From: Thunnus maccoyii | Taxonomy: Eukaryota > Chordata > Actinopteri > Scombriformes > Scombridae | Direction of reading: 5' to 3' | Length of the DNA stretch: 64,000 nucleotides | Assembly (NCBI RefSeq): GCF_910596095.1 | Contig: NC_056545.1 | Span: 20,731,067 to 20,795,066 of the forward strand | In this document: positions 13,494 through 28,100 of the stretch, one piece after another | Layout: each line of letters begins with the position of its first letter | Numbering within the stretch: position 1 is the stretch's first letter | Made by a program: the position numbers and the translations under genes | The notes under the pieces: model-generated | Database searches by the model: none | Seen by the model: the letters and a program-made list of their open reading frames with translations, nothing else | What the model was told of the DNA's origin: nothing

Positions 13494-16400
13494 AAGTCTT
13501 CATTTACACAAAGCCTTAGAATTGCTTCATTATATAAATAGTCCACCCAAAAACCATTAGTCTTCTACATCTGACAAGCGCTGCCTGCTCATAGGCCTGT
13601 TTGAAGACACACATTTACTGCTATGCTGAGCCAGACATTTTTGTAAAAGAATATTTTATCAAAACCAGGCCAATCTTCATCTGAAAATGAACATCTTTAA
13701 ACTCTCAGATGCCACATTCATTGACTATTCTGTCATCTCTATTTATTGCACAGAGAATAGCTGTAATATTTTAAGCCCCGTTTTCATTCAGTGCGTGAAA
13801 TGCAGATCTTTATAGGGCATTGTGGGGGGTTTTTTTCGGGGGTTTTTTTTTACACTCCCATTATTATCAGTCACAAGTCATTTCTTTTGGTGTTACATTA
13901 TCTTCATCAGCTTACTTAACTATTCTTACTTTCCTTAAAGAGAAGGGGTTGTTTCATAGCTGTTTTTTTTTTTTCTTCAAATGACACTCTTCACACCACC
14001 GTTTTTCTTTTTAATATAATCATGTTCAAAAGGAAGTACACAGGAGTTTGACATCCAAGTGTAAGCAGTGCCATCCACACTGTTTATTTTATAACCTTTT
14101 AGAGACAGTTTTGCTGTTTGATAGCAGATGACAAATGCTCAGCTGATTCTTGTTTATCCAAAAACTGTACAATTTACCCAAATGAGCCTCACTCTCTAAT
14201 GTCAGTTTTGTCAGCACAAAATGTCCCCGTATCCCAAGAGTATTTCCTTTGGGTCTCTGAGTCACACTTACCATCTTTCCACGTTCATTCTGTGTGGATC
14301 AGTTAAGAATTTTACACCGAGTTACATCACAAGTTGAGGTCTAGTTTTAGTATAATTTTTTTTACACATTTTTGTTAGACTTGTAGGACAAGGATATCAT
14401 AAAGAACTGGACTCTACAGATTATGAAAAACGCTAAAATAACAAAATGCTCCTTAATTTAAGGCTGTTAAAGAATCCAGACAGGGTTCTGTTATCGTGTA
14501 GAATCCTTGGATTATAAATCAATTAGGGCTGTAGTCAACCAAAGAAAATCTTGGTCGACTAAAATCGTACATAATCTTCAACTAATTGATTAGTCGCGGG
14601 GGATGTAACGGGATAGAGTGCACAGTAAACTCGGCAGCCACACATTTCTCTGTTCTGTATTTCTGTTTTGTGCCTTCAGGTTAGGCTAACCCATTGTTGC
14701 TAACTATGGAGCTAACCCCCTTCACTTTTCCAGCATTTGGGGAAACAACAGACGTGACTTTTTAGCATTTATTAACTGACACACTGTAGTCTGTACTGTA
14801 CATTTACTGCCAGACTGACAACTTATCGTTAACCCTTCCCTCTGCCCCGCTCGCATCCACCATCACTTCTCTGCCCCTCGCTCTTTCCCACTTGCTACGC
14901 AAACATACTCTTTAACGGAGCTACGGTACTAATAGTTTCCCAGGCAACGACAGAGGTTGACTCACATACCGGAACAGCGCTGCACAGAGACTCCCAAACG
15001 CTATCAATTTCAAATATTAAAAAATATTTTTTTTGGCCTGGTGGGGGTTCTCGTTGTGTCATTATGGAGAAACACAGATTCAGTAAACGTTCAGTAAACG
15101 TTGAGTACAGTTATACCCAGCAGTCTCCATTAGGTTGGGCGAGTTCAAAGTTGTGAAAACAACGGGGGTGTTTTGAATACACCGTTTTCACAGGTAATTT
15201 GTTAATCTGTCCCTCCCGCCGCAGGAAATAATGGATTACTCCTGGAAAGCTATTGATGTAGCACTTTTCTCCTTATGAAAATAACACGGAGATTATTCGA
15301 CCAATGAGAATTTAGTCGGACGAGAGCATATCGACCAACTACAGCCCTAAAATCAATTACATATTTCAAAAAAGTCTTTTCTTACCTCATTCATCATTAG
15401 CAGTGTTAAGTCTCCTAAATAGTTTTTCTCCCCAAGTGCTTAAAAAAAGAGAAATATAATGTCTGTACATGTTTTGTGGTTACATATTTCATGGTCACAG
15501 TACTGTGTTTCTAAAAGTCTAATAATCTTTTTTAATGCTGTGCAGCCCAGTTGTTTCATTTCATGCCCTCATTTAACTCAGAGAGAGACGATGCATCACA
15601 TAACTGTGCAGTTCACTGAAGGAGAAAGCTTTCACACCCATCGGTGTCCTGCCTGAACCACAACACAGTGTCACTACATGTTAAAAGATCACATAATGGC
15701 CTGTTTACCAGCAAGCCTCTACACAAAGGTTACTTGCAGTTCCTAAGCGTAGTAAAAAAAAAAAACAGAAGGGACACCCACACACTGTGTTCACTTGCTC
15801 AATAAAAATACTTTAATATATACAACGTTTCAGTGTCAACGACCTTCTTCAGGTATGTCTGAAGTTGCTAAGTGTAGGAATTTTTCAAAATCACATAGGT
15901 TAAACAAAACAATTTTTCACCTTTTTTACTCATTTTTAAAAATGCTTTTGTTCAGTGATGTTTTTCTGTGATGCACCTTTTTATGTCCTGTGTCCTGAAG
16001 TCATGCTTATGGCCCCTAGAAGCCACTTTATTCATTACAACTCACAGTACAGAAGTGTTGGATGGAAAATCAAAAATCAAAATCGTAACTGCCTATCTTT
16101 TTGGAGGGGTATGAGGATGCTCAGCAAATCTTCAAAATAGAAAGGGTTCATCAGCTAAGGAGCATGAATGTGTTAGATTTTGATATCTCTTGTACATGTG
16201 GAAATAGTCAATCGTGGCACTAAATTAATGGGCAGGGTGTCATTAAAATACCATGAATCGTTCACTGAGTACAATGAATATCCACAACAAATATTATGTC
16301 AATCCAGCAAATAGTTTTTGACCAGAAGAAAGGTCAGGGAGTTACTGGAATCACTGGTAATGGTCATCTTCTTAGGACCATAAATATCCATGGCAGATTT

Positions 16401-19400
16401 CAGTACACCCTGACCAGTTGTTGACATATCTTGCTTTGGACTAAACAGTTGAATGGACACACTGACGTTCTTAGCTATTACTGGTGTTGTGGCAGACAGT
16501 GGATTGAATACTGAGCATGTGTGTGTTGCTTGTAGCTCGCCTATTTATACAACTAAGGAATTCAGTTTGATCATCATTTCGCTGTAAATAAAAGATTATT
16601 TTCACAGTGTGATTTCACAACACAATAATAAGTTGTTTATACCTCTTTTTAGGCATTTGTATAATATGTATACACATGTCACCACATAACTGCTAATATA
16701 AAGCACTGTTTGACTGTGTTTACCGTAGATTAATTCAGTGTTTGACTTGGGTATTTCACTATTTATTACCTAGAAATTTGAATTCTTAATGAAAATATGA
16801 CTGATAAGAGTCAGCACTGATGTTATGGAGAAAGATGTCTAGCTAAAGTTAATTGATCATGAGCTTTTTTCTCAGGGTAGATTTAGCTTTACAATGGTAC
16901 ACAAAATCAAATGTGGAAGCATCTCGTCACATTTAAGACCACTGAGTGGCCAGAGTAGAGCAGGCTGAGGTACTTTGAGGAGGGTGGAGCCACCAACCTT
17001 GTTCACTTCCCTCGCCACAATTTTCCCACCTGGTCCGCCGTTTCAGAACCTTCCAGTCACATTTTTCTGTAACAATTAGGCTACCACCACCCAACGTGTC
17101 CTTAAGTAGTGTCACTTTGAAAACTTCTCTGTCCTACTTTCCCTAAAATTAGACGGAAACACATGTTTTTTTTTTTTTGTTACCCTTTTCTGAAGTAAAA
17201 ACTTTCTTTCCTTTTTCCTAATAGATCCCTCGTGGAGGACGACGACGCTCACATGAAAGTTGCTCTGGGCTATGGTGATATGGGCATCTCTGCTCACCTG
17301 CAGGCATCAAAGACTGGAAACACGCGGTTTTTCACAAGCAACACACACAGCTCAGTGGTTCTTCAGGTGAGAGTTCGCACACGTAATGTAAATGTCTTAC
17401 AAATATGTGAACGTACACTCGACTGATGTTCACATTTTTCCTTCCTTTTCCTTTAGAGATCCTGTAAGACATGTAGACTGTGTACTGTAGCTCTGACTGT
17501 AAAATGTTGCTGCTTGCGGGCTGGTGAGACAGTGATTCAGATTTCTTTAGCATCAATTTTGAAATGAAATGAAGCCCTTTCCGAGTTAATCTGTGCTTAC
17601 CCCAAGACTAGAAACAGGAACGTTTACTGTTACTGAACTTGCAGTTTCACCCCTTCTTAGAAATTGTCCACATAGAGCTGCCGCGGTATTGATTTTTTTT
17701 CCTTACCACACAAATTAGCGAAGGCATTCAAACCATGGTGGTAAATATTAAACCTCAGATGTTATGAAATAATTGGTTCCTAACCCTGATTATAAGACGA
17801 CCTCGCCCCTTTTCCAACACTTATTTTGGAAAAATACTTTTTGAATATAATTTAGATCATAGTATAGTTATATACTCACACACTCTCCTGCCAGGCTCTC
17901 GGAAGCATTTATAAGACCGTCAGTTTGTCTTTTTGAGCTCCTTATCATCTGTCACAGTGGTATTTGGCAGCTTGACCTATAACTACATTAAAGAGCCCTT
18001 TGGTATGAATTGCTGGATACAATTTAATATCTCTGTGTGGTTTTTGAGTGAGCAAAACATGAATATTATGATCTATTGCTGATCAAGAATGTACAGAAAA
18101 GCTTTAATATACCTGAATGAGTTCTTGAAGTTGACCTACTTTATTGTATGCAGTTGAAGCACATGGCATTATATTGACATAGAACTTAAACTACCCTCTC
18201 ATAGAAGTGTGGCCACACTTCATAGCTCATCTTTCTAATGCTTACCATGCTTACAAAAAAGAAAGACAAAGAAAAGAGCTCTCATGTAGCAGAGAACTGA
18301 ATAAACATCATAAAGATGATGGCACCAAGGACAAGCAGGAAGAGAAACTATTGATAATCAATTAAAAATTCTGCAATAAGATAAATACACAGCAAAACAG
18401 TGTGACTCAGCATCAGAAATCAATAACGTAAATGGATTTATGGATTTCAAGTTTAAGTACAAAGTAAGATACTGTATTACTGCATGAATTTCCAATCAGC
18501 ATTTGCTGACTTTTCAAGCATGTCACCACCGATCTGCGCCAAGCTCAACGTGAAGTTATTGTATTGGCTGCTGGCATTGTGCTGTTCGCTGTTGCCACAG
18601 CAATGGCTGCCCTTCATCACCAGCTCTCATTGAAAATGAATGGCTGCTGGCTGCTTTTGCCGCTCATTAATGTATTGGTGTCAGGGCAAAATAATGATTT
18701 TTTTCTCGGCTATCTTATCTCACACCCTGTATCACACAGTTACAGTAGTTAGTAGACTCAGCTAGTCTCAGTTAGCTGATGCATTTGGAAGCAACCCCCC
18801 CATAAAAACTCGCCGCTGATGATTACTGAGGTTGTTGAGTTGCAGTAGTATGTTATCAATGTGTACTTTATGTTTTCTGCTTTTCACCCCATTAGTGCTG
18901 CCTGTCATGAATTTAACTTAACTTTTTTCTTCTTCTTTTTTTTTCCAAAAATGAAGTAAAATGCAAAAAGCAGTAGAAGTGGTAGTCAGTGAGGTCAGGT
19001 GTGTAGGTAAGTGAAACCATGTGTGAAGAATACGGTGTGACGATGTTTGAGAGCACACATGTGTGGACAGCCTCAGGTATGCAGCAGATTAAACGGTGAA
19101 CATGTGCAAAATATGACTCTCCAAAGAGTCACTATAGTGGACTACATGTAAATAATCAGTACAGCCTTTCAAGTCACCAATAAGTGTATTTTTTTAAGGA
19201 TAAGGATGGGATTATTTGTTTTAAATATTAACAGTTTCCCAGACCAAACCCAGCAGTGAATTTATCTGTGTGTAGTGTAGTTAATTCCTCCATGCTGCCT
19301 ATGTATGCCTACACAGAGACAATATCATGTAGCTGTAGCTTCAAATACATAATTGTGAGCCAGAGTTGGCAGTTAACATGCAAAGACAGTCAAGAAAACA

Positions 19401-22112
19401 AGCAGACCACGATCAGCAGGACGGCTTAAGTTAGACCAGAGGGCCGTCACGTACCCTTTTGGGTCCATGAGCTCATGTCTGACAGGCTGTGGCTGAGAGG
19501 TATTTTGATTGATCTACTCTGAAACATGGAAGAAAAAACGTTGGCTGAGATAGATTTGTTTATGTTTTCGTCTGTGTCCTTATTGATGAGAGTTAGAGTA
19601 ATTATGCAGTCTAAACCGAGGTCCACTTCTCTGCAGTAAAACCACTGCATACTTTAGGTCTTCTTGACGTAACTCACTGACATCATCTCTCACATGCATC
19701 TCTCACTTTTCTCCTCTTTGTAGGGATTCGACCAGCTGAGGATAGAGGGTTTGTTATGTGACGTCACGCTGGTGGCTGGGGATGGCGACGAAGCTTTCCC
19801 CGTACACCGTGCCATGATGGCCTCCTCCTCCGACTATTTCAAAGCCATGTTCACAGGTGGGTCAACATAGCCTCACGCTGACCAGAACATTAACCATTTT
19901 ACTGGTTCCAGTTAGGCTGATGTGTATTTCATGTGCTTCCTGTCGCTATGATTCATTCATTTGATTGCTTTTTATCTTCCTTCTTCCTGCACTGTACCCT
20001 ATTGTAAAACATGTTTTATTCATGAGCATTTCCACGCTATAACATGGTCCCAGTTATGTCACTGTTATTTTTGCCACCTGAGAATTCACTCAGAATGACC
20101 TTGTGCCTACATCCCCCCTGTATTGTGTGTGGATCTATAATTCATGAAGGTTTCAATGTTATACTACTAACCTGACCATGTCATTGTTATGCATCCATGT
20201 TCGTGGTCATTTATACTTGTAATGAATGTAAATGTGAATTATTAGCCTGTATCTTGTCCTTGGTGCACTGTATGCAGAGGAAGAAGGAACCTTGAGTACT
20301 TTTAAATATTGTGTGAAGGGTATTTTAAGGAGGAGCAGATTAACTGTAACAAGACCAGAATCTACAGCTATGCTAGCAGGCTAAATGCTAACGTCAGCAT
20401 TCTCACACTGACAATGCGAACGTGCTAATGTTTAGCAGGTGTAACGTTTACCATGTTCACCCTCTTAGTTTTGTATTAATATGTCGCCTCTTTAAATGAA
20501 GTTTTAATTTCTCATGACTAGAGCTTTTTATCATTAATTTAGGGCTTAAGTCATTTATATTACATACACGCATTACATAAATGAGCAACCAAAGGAGCAG
20601 CCGTCAGGGTAATTTTGGGTCTCATTTTGTGACAGTAATGGAAGTAAGTTTGGAGTTTTGGCATTTAAAGTATATGATTAAGATGAAGAAGGTTCTGCAA
20701 TGAGAATAGAAGAGCTTGTTGAAGTAGCATGAGGGAGAAACTGTACTTAGTGTAGAGTGAGGGGTAGCTTAGTAGTGACGAGGGAGCTGTGTGAGCTTAA
20801 ATGCTGAGCAAAGGTTTCTCCCTAAGACCTTCAATCCTGTCTGTAAACAGTAGTCCTTTGACACTGAATACATTTCATTTCCATTTACGCAAAAAGGCAT
20901 ATGCATCAAAATGAAGTGATGCATTTTTGTTTTTGTTTTTTTTTTTAAATTTCAGCTTATCTGTTATATAAGCGTTATTCTGAAAAATCAAATAGATGCA
21001 GCTGTTCACAGACCTGTCAGTCAAATAGGATTATGTATAAGTTGCACCATGTGTAAGCATCTCCTTTTCTTTCTTATTCTCTTCTCTCTCCTGATGCAGG
21101 TGGAATGAAAGAACAGGATTTAATGTGTATCAAGCTTCATGGAGTTAACCGAATAGGCCTAAAGAAGATCATCGACTTCATCTACACAGCCAAGTTGTCA
21201 CTCAACATGGAGAACCTGCAAGACACACTTGAAGCAGCCAGCTTCTTACAAATCCTTCCTGTACTGGACTTCTGCAAGGTCTTTCTCATATCTGGGGTAA
21301 GGAAGCAGACACACAAGCCACAACTGCACATCACACCATCATCACAATCTACTTCACGAGTTGTAAATTAGCTGTTGTTTTCAATTTTATCTCATAACAG
21401 AGACACTAATGAACATGTGTTAAGTCGCTGAAATCCTAGTATCTTGTGATTTCAGCCAAACATAATTTTGAATAAATGCTGAGGTTTAATTAAATATTTT
21501 TTACCAAAATATTTTGAATTTAAACTTCTCTAGAAGTCCTGTAAGAGTGTCTGTGGGTTAGAGGAGGAGGCACATGCATAAAAGTACATTTCACAAAGGA
21601 TTTTGTGTGGGCTATTGTTTGTGTGTCGGTGTATCTCTGTTCTTTTTGTGTCTGCAATAATGAGAAGAAATATTGTATTATAATTTCTCATCAAATCTTA
21701 ATTTGATTCTTGTCCGATCAAGACGTAGAAACTGAGCAGTTATCAGTGACTGACAGCAACAAAGACAAGTGTCAGGCAGTGAAGAAGAGGGTGAGGTTAA
21801 GTTGGACAGTTTTAGGACCAGTTGCCAGGCAGAATTAACAGTTGGTCTTGACAACTTTGCTACTAAGTAAAAACAACAGTTTTTGGTGTATTATTCAACT
21901 AACTTAATATTTGATTTGTGAAAAGGGCAGCAGGTAAATAGTTTGAAATGCACCAATTGAAAAAAGCAGCAGTCAGTGTGTATAAAAATGTCCTTTTTAT
22001 ATAGAAAATGTGTACAAAATAGAAAGAATTGCCCATAATGATGTATATTGATTTTGGCATGTTCAGAAGGTATGTGCTTGTTTTAAGTTTTGAATATATA
22101 TTTAACTTTATC

Positions 22113-22172
<60 letters not shown>

Positions 22173-25100
22173 ATATAAAACCTAACAAAAAATACTTTGT
22201 GTTAATAATTAGAGTGCACATTAGGGCTGCAACTAATGATTACTTTCATTATTGATTTTTTTTTTTGTAAATAATTGCCTATGCTCATCACAAATTGCTG
22301 GAGCCCATATTGAAGTCTTAGCATTGCTTATTGCTTATTTCTTATTTCTCTTGCCAGCAGTCTGAAAAACAAAAGGTATTACATTAAGTGATAAAACAGA
22401 GAAAAGCAGCAAATCCTCTTGTAAACGGCTTATGTTCTGTGTTACAGGTGTAGACTGGATGTTAATTTGTCTCTGACTGCAGCATCGCTCAGTGTTAAAT
22501 CACTGATATTTTGTAATTCAAAATCATTTTGTACCAGTTTGTGCATATAAGTTTGGAAACTCCAGTTTTTCATGTCCTCAGATGTGTCTTCATCTTTGTT
22601 TCAGCTTTCCAAGATTTTTATTTCTGCTTCCTTGCAGGTTTCACTCGACAACTGTGTAGAGGTGGGGCGCATTGCCAACACATATAACCTCACAGAGGTG
22701 GACAAATATGTCAACAACTTCATCCTGAAGAACTTCCCCTCACTGCTGGGCACGGGAGAGTTTGTCAAGCTACCATTTGAAAGGTTGGCTTTTGTACTGT
22801 CCAGCAACAGCTTGAAACACTGCACTGAGTTGGACCTGTTCAAGGCTGCGTGCCGCTGGCTACGCTACGAAGACGGTCGTATGGACTATGCCCCAAAACT
22901 CATGAAGAACATTCGCTTTCCCCTCATGAACCCCCAGGAGCTCATCAATCACGTGCAGACAGTGGACTTTATGCGCACCGACAACACCTGTGTCAACCTC
23001 CTCCTGGAAGCTAGCAACTACCAAATGATGCCCTACATGCAGCCAGTTATGCAGTCAGAACGGACAGCCATCCGCTCAGACAGTGCCCACCTGGTCACGC
23101 TGGGTGGTGTTCTGCGGCAGCAGCTAGTTGTTAGTAAGGAGCTGCGTCTGTTTGATGAGAAGGCTCATGAGTGGAAGGCGCTGGCACCTATGGATGCACC
23201 TCGCTACCAGCACGGTATTGCAGTCATCGGCAACTTCCTCTACGTTGTGGGAGGCCAAAGCAACTATGACACCAAAGGCAAGACAGCAGTGGACACCGTG
23301 TTCCGGTACGACCCTCGCTACAACAAATGGATCCAGGTGGCATGCCTTAATGAGAAACGTACCTTCTTCCACCTCAGTGCACTCAAGGGACACCTCTATG
23401 CTGTCGGTGGAAGGAATGCTGCCGGGGAGCTCGGTGAGTTTATTTCCCTGCTTGTTTGTTTTATCTCTCTTGCAACAGCAGAAGCCTTTAATTAATATTG
23501 TATGAGTTTATACACTTAAATATCAAGGAGTAGTAGGAGAAAGAATGTGCAGTTTAAATAAGATATACTAATGTTGGTAATCAAGTGTTGTGCCTACACA
23601 TTATTTGCTGTGTCAACATGTCGCTTTACATAATGTGTGTAATTTAATCAAATTTAGACGATGTGCATATTATCACGAACACCTCTACAATCTAATGACA
23701 TTTCAACATATGCAGTATTTCCTCTGTAAAGCTGAATGTTCAGTGTTAGTTGTCATTGTGTCACAGACTTTCTGTTCCATCACTACGATTGATTCATTTT
23801 TTATAAGCTGTATTTTGGCAACATTTTGATGGGTTGGTAATATTGTGAGGCCTTTCAATGTTCTTTCACTTTGCAATATATTGCAATTCAATACAACAAA
23901 ACCACAACCTGTATTCTTAAGAACTTACTGTAGACTGGAAGCAAAACGTTTCTGATACAGTCTCAACAAATATCTAAAGATTAAAGTGTACAATGGATGT
24001 GTTTGTTGCAACGCTGTATCAGATAACGCTGAACTGTAAATCCTGAGACGCAGCTGAAGCCGGGACATGAACTGTAATGCCAGAGAGGATTAAGATGCAA
24101 GATGATTTGTCACTTGTATTCTCTGTAATTGTAAAGAGGTCATATCAATGCATCTTGACTCAGTAATCTGCTGTTTGTAGTCAAAACATTTTTTATTTTT
24201 TTTTTATTTTATTTTGATTCACAATTCAACCTTACATAACACAACATATATCAGTTCACTGTAGTTTTATTGTTGATGCTGAGTAACCAATCTGGAATCT
24301 CAGCAGCCGTAACTGTCGACCACAGCGAGGTGCCACCCAATACTTAAATTAAGCTCTGTAACTGCAGCGGACAGAGGGCAGCCACTGTGCGAGCAGTCTT
24401 CTCTTCTGGGTTATAATTAGACCAAAGAACACGGCCCCAGTTCACTGCCTGTCCACACAACTGCCTTTTTCTGCTTTACGTTTCACTGCCCTTTCACTGC
24501 ATGTGGTTCAGCCCTGATGTTTTTCTAGATGTGCCCGGCCCCTGCAGTACATTTGTTGAATCTTGGCAGTGTCACAGGGTGTGGTTTTGTTGTTTGTCTG
24601 AAATGGACGGATTGTAAAAGAAAAGCTTAACAAAGTGAAACGGGTATTTACAGTAGGCGGCTTACCATCTTAACGCCCAATACGCCTACTACTGTGCTGC
24701 TCCTGTTTTTAAAATAACACAACAAAAAAAATATATTTTCGGGCGGGGTAGTTTGTGTGCAAAACAGGTTTGTCAGACAAATCATTCTATTTTACAGTAG
24801 TTTCAGAGATTCATTTCAACATTGTATAACTCACAGTCACGCCAATGAGAGAAAAAAACAGAAAGCGTTCAGTTTTAATGGTGTTTTAGGCTCGAATAGG
24901 CTCTTTTTATGACCTGCTGTACAGAAGCAAAATGTTCGTGTCAGAAAGGATCTCTAGGTCATTTGCAGCCTTTTCAAACAAAGAAATATCTTAAGTGAAC
25001 TGAATTTGGTAATAAAGATGTTCTTTTTTTCCTATCCTTTTAATCCTCTGAGATTATTGGGACCAGTCAGACTCCACAGATCATTTACAGTCTGTTTTTC

Positions 25101-28100
25101 AGGGTTCTGATGCCATGTTGGGGACCACTTTTAAGAAAACCATGTCAGAGAAATACTGTATGCTGCATAGCAACTATTACAGGATGTCAACAGCTACCAG
25201 TTTGACCACTAACCTGCACGGAGAGAAGTTCATTCTGTATGAATGAAGCCTTTATAGGTGACCACAGATAGTAAATAAGCTGTTGTTCAGTTTAAATCTG
25301 TGTACTTGTTCAATGGAAGGATATTGGTCTCTGGTCTCTGTAGGTAAATCAGCAGCATTTAGAGATCATTCGCATTTCAGTTTCTAACCCTGCTCTGCAG
25401 TTTATATCTGCTCAGTACAGCTGTTGTTTTCTGATATGTTTGTACTTATTTCACTGAGCGGCTGCAGGATTACGTGCACTGCTCAAGGTCACTTTGATGG
25501 TAGTTGTTGAGCAAGCAGAGTGAGATATTCACTCATTTTTCCCGCTGAGATTTTTCTGCAGCCTTGCCCAGGGATGGCTCAGAGTCATTTGTGGTCCTCA
25601 GATATTACTGCTGTATTTTGGAACCAGTATGATTATTTTTCATCATTTATTTTCAAGTCATTGATTTAACCAAAGCCTTTTTAAAAGCTTCACAGTTTCA
25701 TCCCTGGAGTTCAGCTGAGACTCCTTATTGTCTTTAGTCACTGTTTATCACCAACAACTTTTTTTTTCCATTGGTTACATATTTTGTGCTTTATCTCCAC
25801 CCTTGTTTGTGACATTCAACCAAAAAATGCAGTCCTCCTTATCCTCTTATATGACTTTCCTCGTATTAGAAGATAACAAGAACGCAACTTATCTATGCCC
25901 CCGTGATGCTGTGGTAAAATCTACACTTGTGCTCCTCCACCACAGTGTCTGATACAGATGCTAAAAAGCGCAAAGCACAAACTCTTGCTGTTATCTCTAA
26001 TTATCGAGGATTTCATCTACATCGAGGTAAAGTTCTCGACGCCTAGGCTTCCGCCCAATCACAATCCTTTCCCAAGCAGACACGGAGCCCACAAATTGAT
26101 GGACTCTGGCTGCTTGTTAAGGGGTCGCCAAGTCACCAATTACTCACCTTTTAAGCATCCTTCTTGTATCCCAGTGTCTCTATTCCAGACTTCGGGAGAT
26201 TGTAAGATCGTAAGATGCTTTATCTTCAAGCCCCTGAGGATGGTTTCGCTGTTTCCTGTGCAGTCAGTGCTGGTGGGGTTGTGGAGATGTGTACTCGGTA
26301 TTTAAATCAGTGTTTTAGCTCCCACGCCGAGACCCTCCAAGGCCTCATTTGCTGCTGTTTGTCCTCCTTAGTTGTGTCTTGACCTACTTTCTACTAATAT
26401 GTTCTTTTTTTCTCCCCTCATCTTTTTCTTCAAGCTACTGTGGAGTGCTACAACCCAAGGACAAATGAATGGACATATGTTGCAAAAATGAATGAGCCAC
26501 ATTATGGCCATGCTGGGACAGTGTATGGCGGTTATATGTATATTTCAGGTAAGTAAGTTCATTTTTAATTGGCCCAAATAAAGAGGGTTATGTTTTTGAG
26601 AGCCTCTGTAACAGCGTACGAACGTGTAGGCAGTTTAAAAATAGATTTCATGTCTGGCAGTCATAATTGCGTTGTGATTTCCAATTAGATATTTCCTTTC
26701 TTCTCACGCATTTCATGGCGGCAAACAGCTGATTATACCTAATAACATTCAAGGCTATAAAATGTATTCAGAAGTTACCTCGTCTGATACCTTTCCGCCA
26801 AGCTCCGCTGCATTTATCAGCGCGTAATGCCATGAGTCATTGAGAGAACAGTGTTGCTGTGTTTTGATCACGTTCAGTGGAAATATTGAAACTGAAAAAA
26901 TGTCAAGATACAAATGCACGTATTTGTATAACTTGCTGCATCATAAAATTCGACTTGATGTTGCTAAAATAAGCTCCTGCTGCATTTGGTTAGATAAAGT
27001 GTGGCGCAGATGTGCCAGTTTGATTTGTTAGATACTTGTCAGAGATTCAGTAAGAGTGCTTTTTAGCACTTCTACAAATCAATCATCATTCAGAGCCCTC
27101 GCACACTGACTCAACTATGCTGAGCACGCAGGTGAATTTAGTTCAAGTCTGTGGGGGGGTCAGTGTTTAGGGCATAGGGTGGACACTGAGGTTGGACCTT
27201 TGGACCGTCAGTACTTGCTCTTTAAGTGTCATTTCAGTACTTCTTCACTTCATAGGATTGAAAACAAATCCCGCGTTATGGAGATGAGCCCTAGTTTCTT
27301 AGTGTGACAAATCCAGAGCGATGCTACAAAGGAAGGGGGTGGGGGAGGGGGGGGGGGGGGGGGGGGGGGGTGGATGGGAAATTGGGAGAGATGGAGCAAA
27401 GTAGAGGACTGAAGCCTGTGTAGGAGGTGTAACACAGAAGAGCCTGTGTTAATCCCTCCTGGCCGTGGGTACCGTCATCGTTGTACAACACAACACATGA
27501 GCATAAACATTGTTCATAAAAGGTTTCCAGCAGCGTAGGTTTTTTTCTGTATATTTTTTGGCATCTCAGTAGTAGGGAAGTAAAAGAACTAAAGGGAAAG
27601 AGGGAGTTTATTGTCATCCATACACTGAATAGCATCACTGAATAACAGTTACATGACGACCAAATTATCTCTAAACACATTTACAAAGTGTCAGCGGTTA
27701 TTGTGCTTTATACAGATCATTTCATTCATTTTAAAAATGTAACTAGTGAAACTGGTTTAAATAAAAATCTGTGGACTAGTGGAGCAATCACAAGTAACAA
27801 TGTCAGAATGTCAACCCATGCACACGAGTGTCTATGGACTATTTAAAGAGATGGTATATTGGTATTTGGGATGTGTCTTTAGCCTTGGTGAATGAACATA
27901 CATTAACGTCTTTGCATTAGTCACATGCCGTACTTACCAGTCTGAAGGCTTCTGGCAACTAAAAATAAAATATTGAAAACCTATTAAGCAAAGTATTAAG
28001 CTTAATTTCAATCTAAGATGCTGACCTGCCTACACCCCATTTTATTTGATGCACTCTCTGATTTTAATGACTGTGCAAACAACCAGTGAATTTAATTTTC

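Larger units (their letters stand above)
1784..17224 (+). other. klhl13 intron 1 (15.4 kb)
   Basis: It runs from donor GTGAGT to acceptor CTAATAG. It holds repeat fragments near 2880-3055, 4435-4570, 7455-7739, 9310-9700, 10985-11334, 14524-15349 and 15775-15865, plus microsatellites. No coding exon of klhl13 is missing here, because exons 1 and 2 join directly in the known protein. Short ORFs in the intron have no recognisable domain. Confidence 0.9.
21297..22637 (+). other. klhl13 intron 4
   Basis: About 1.3 kb with a (TG)n run (22114-22168) and a truncated hAT MITE end (22222 onward). Its last 33 bases could be read as extra coding sequence if an upstream acceptor at 22604 were used; this is listed as a finding. 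Confidence 0.85.

Noticed and set aside
27324..27680. Minus-strand frames with poly-proline
   Set aside because: The proline run is the reverse of a G homopolymer; these are not genes.
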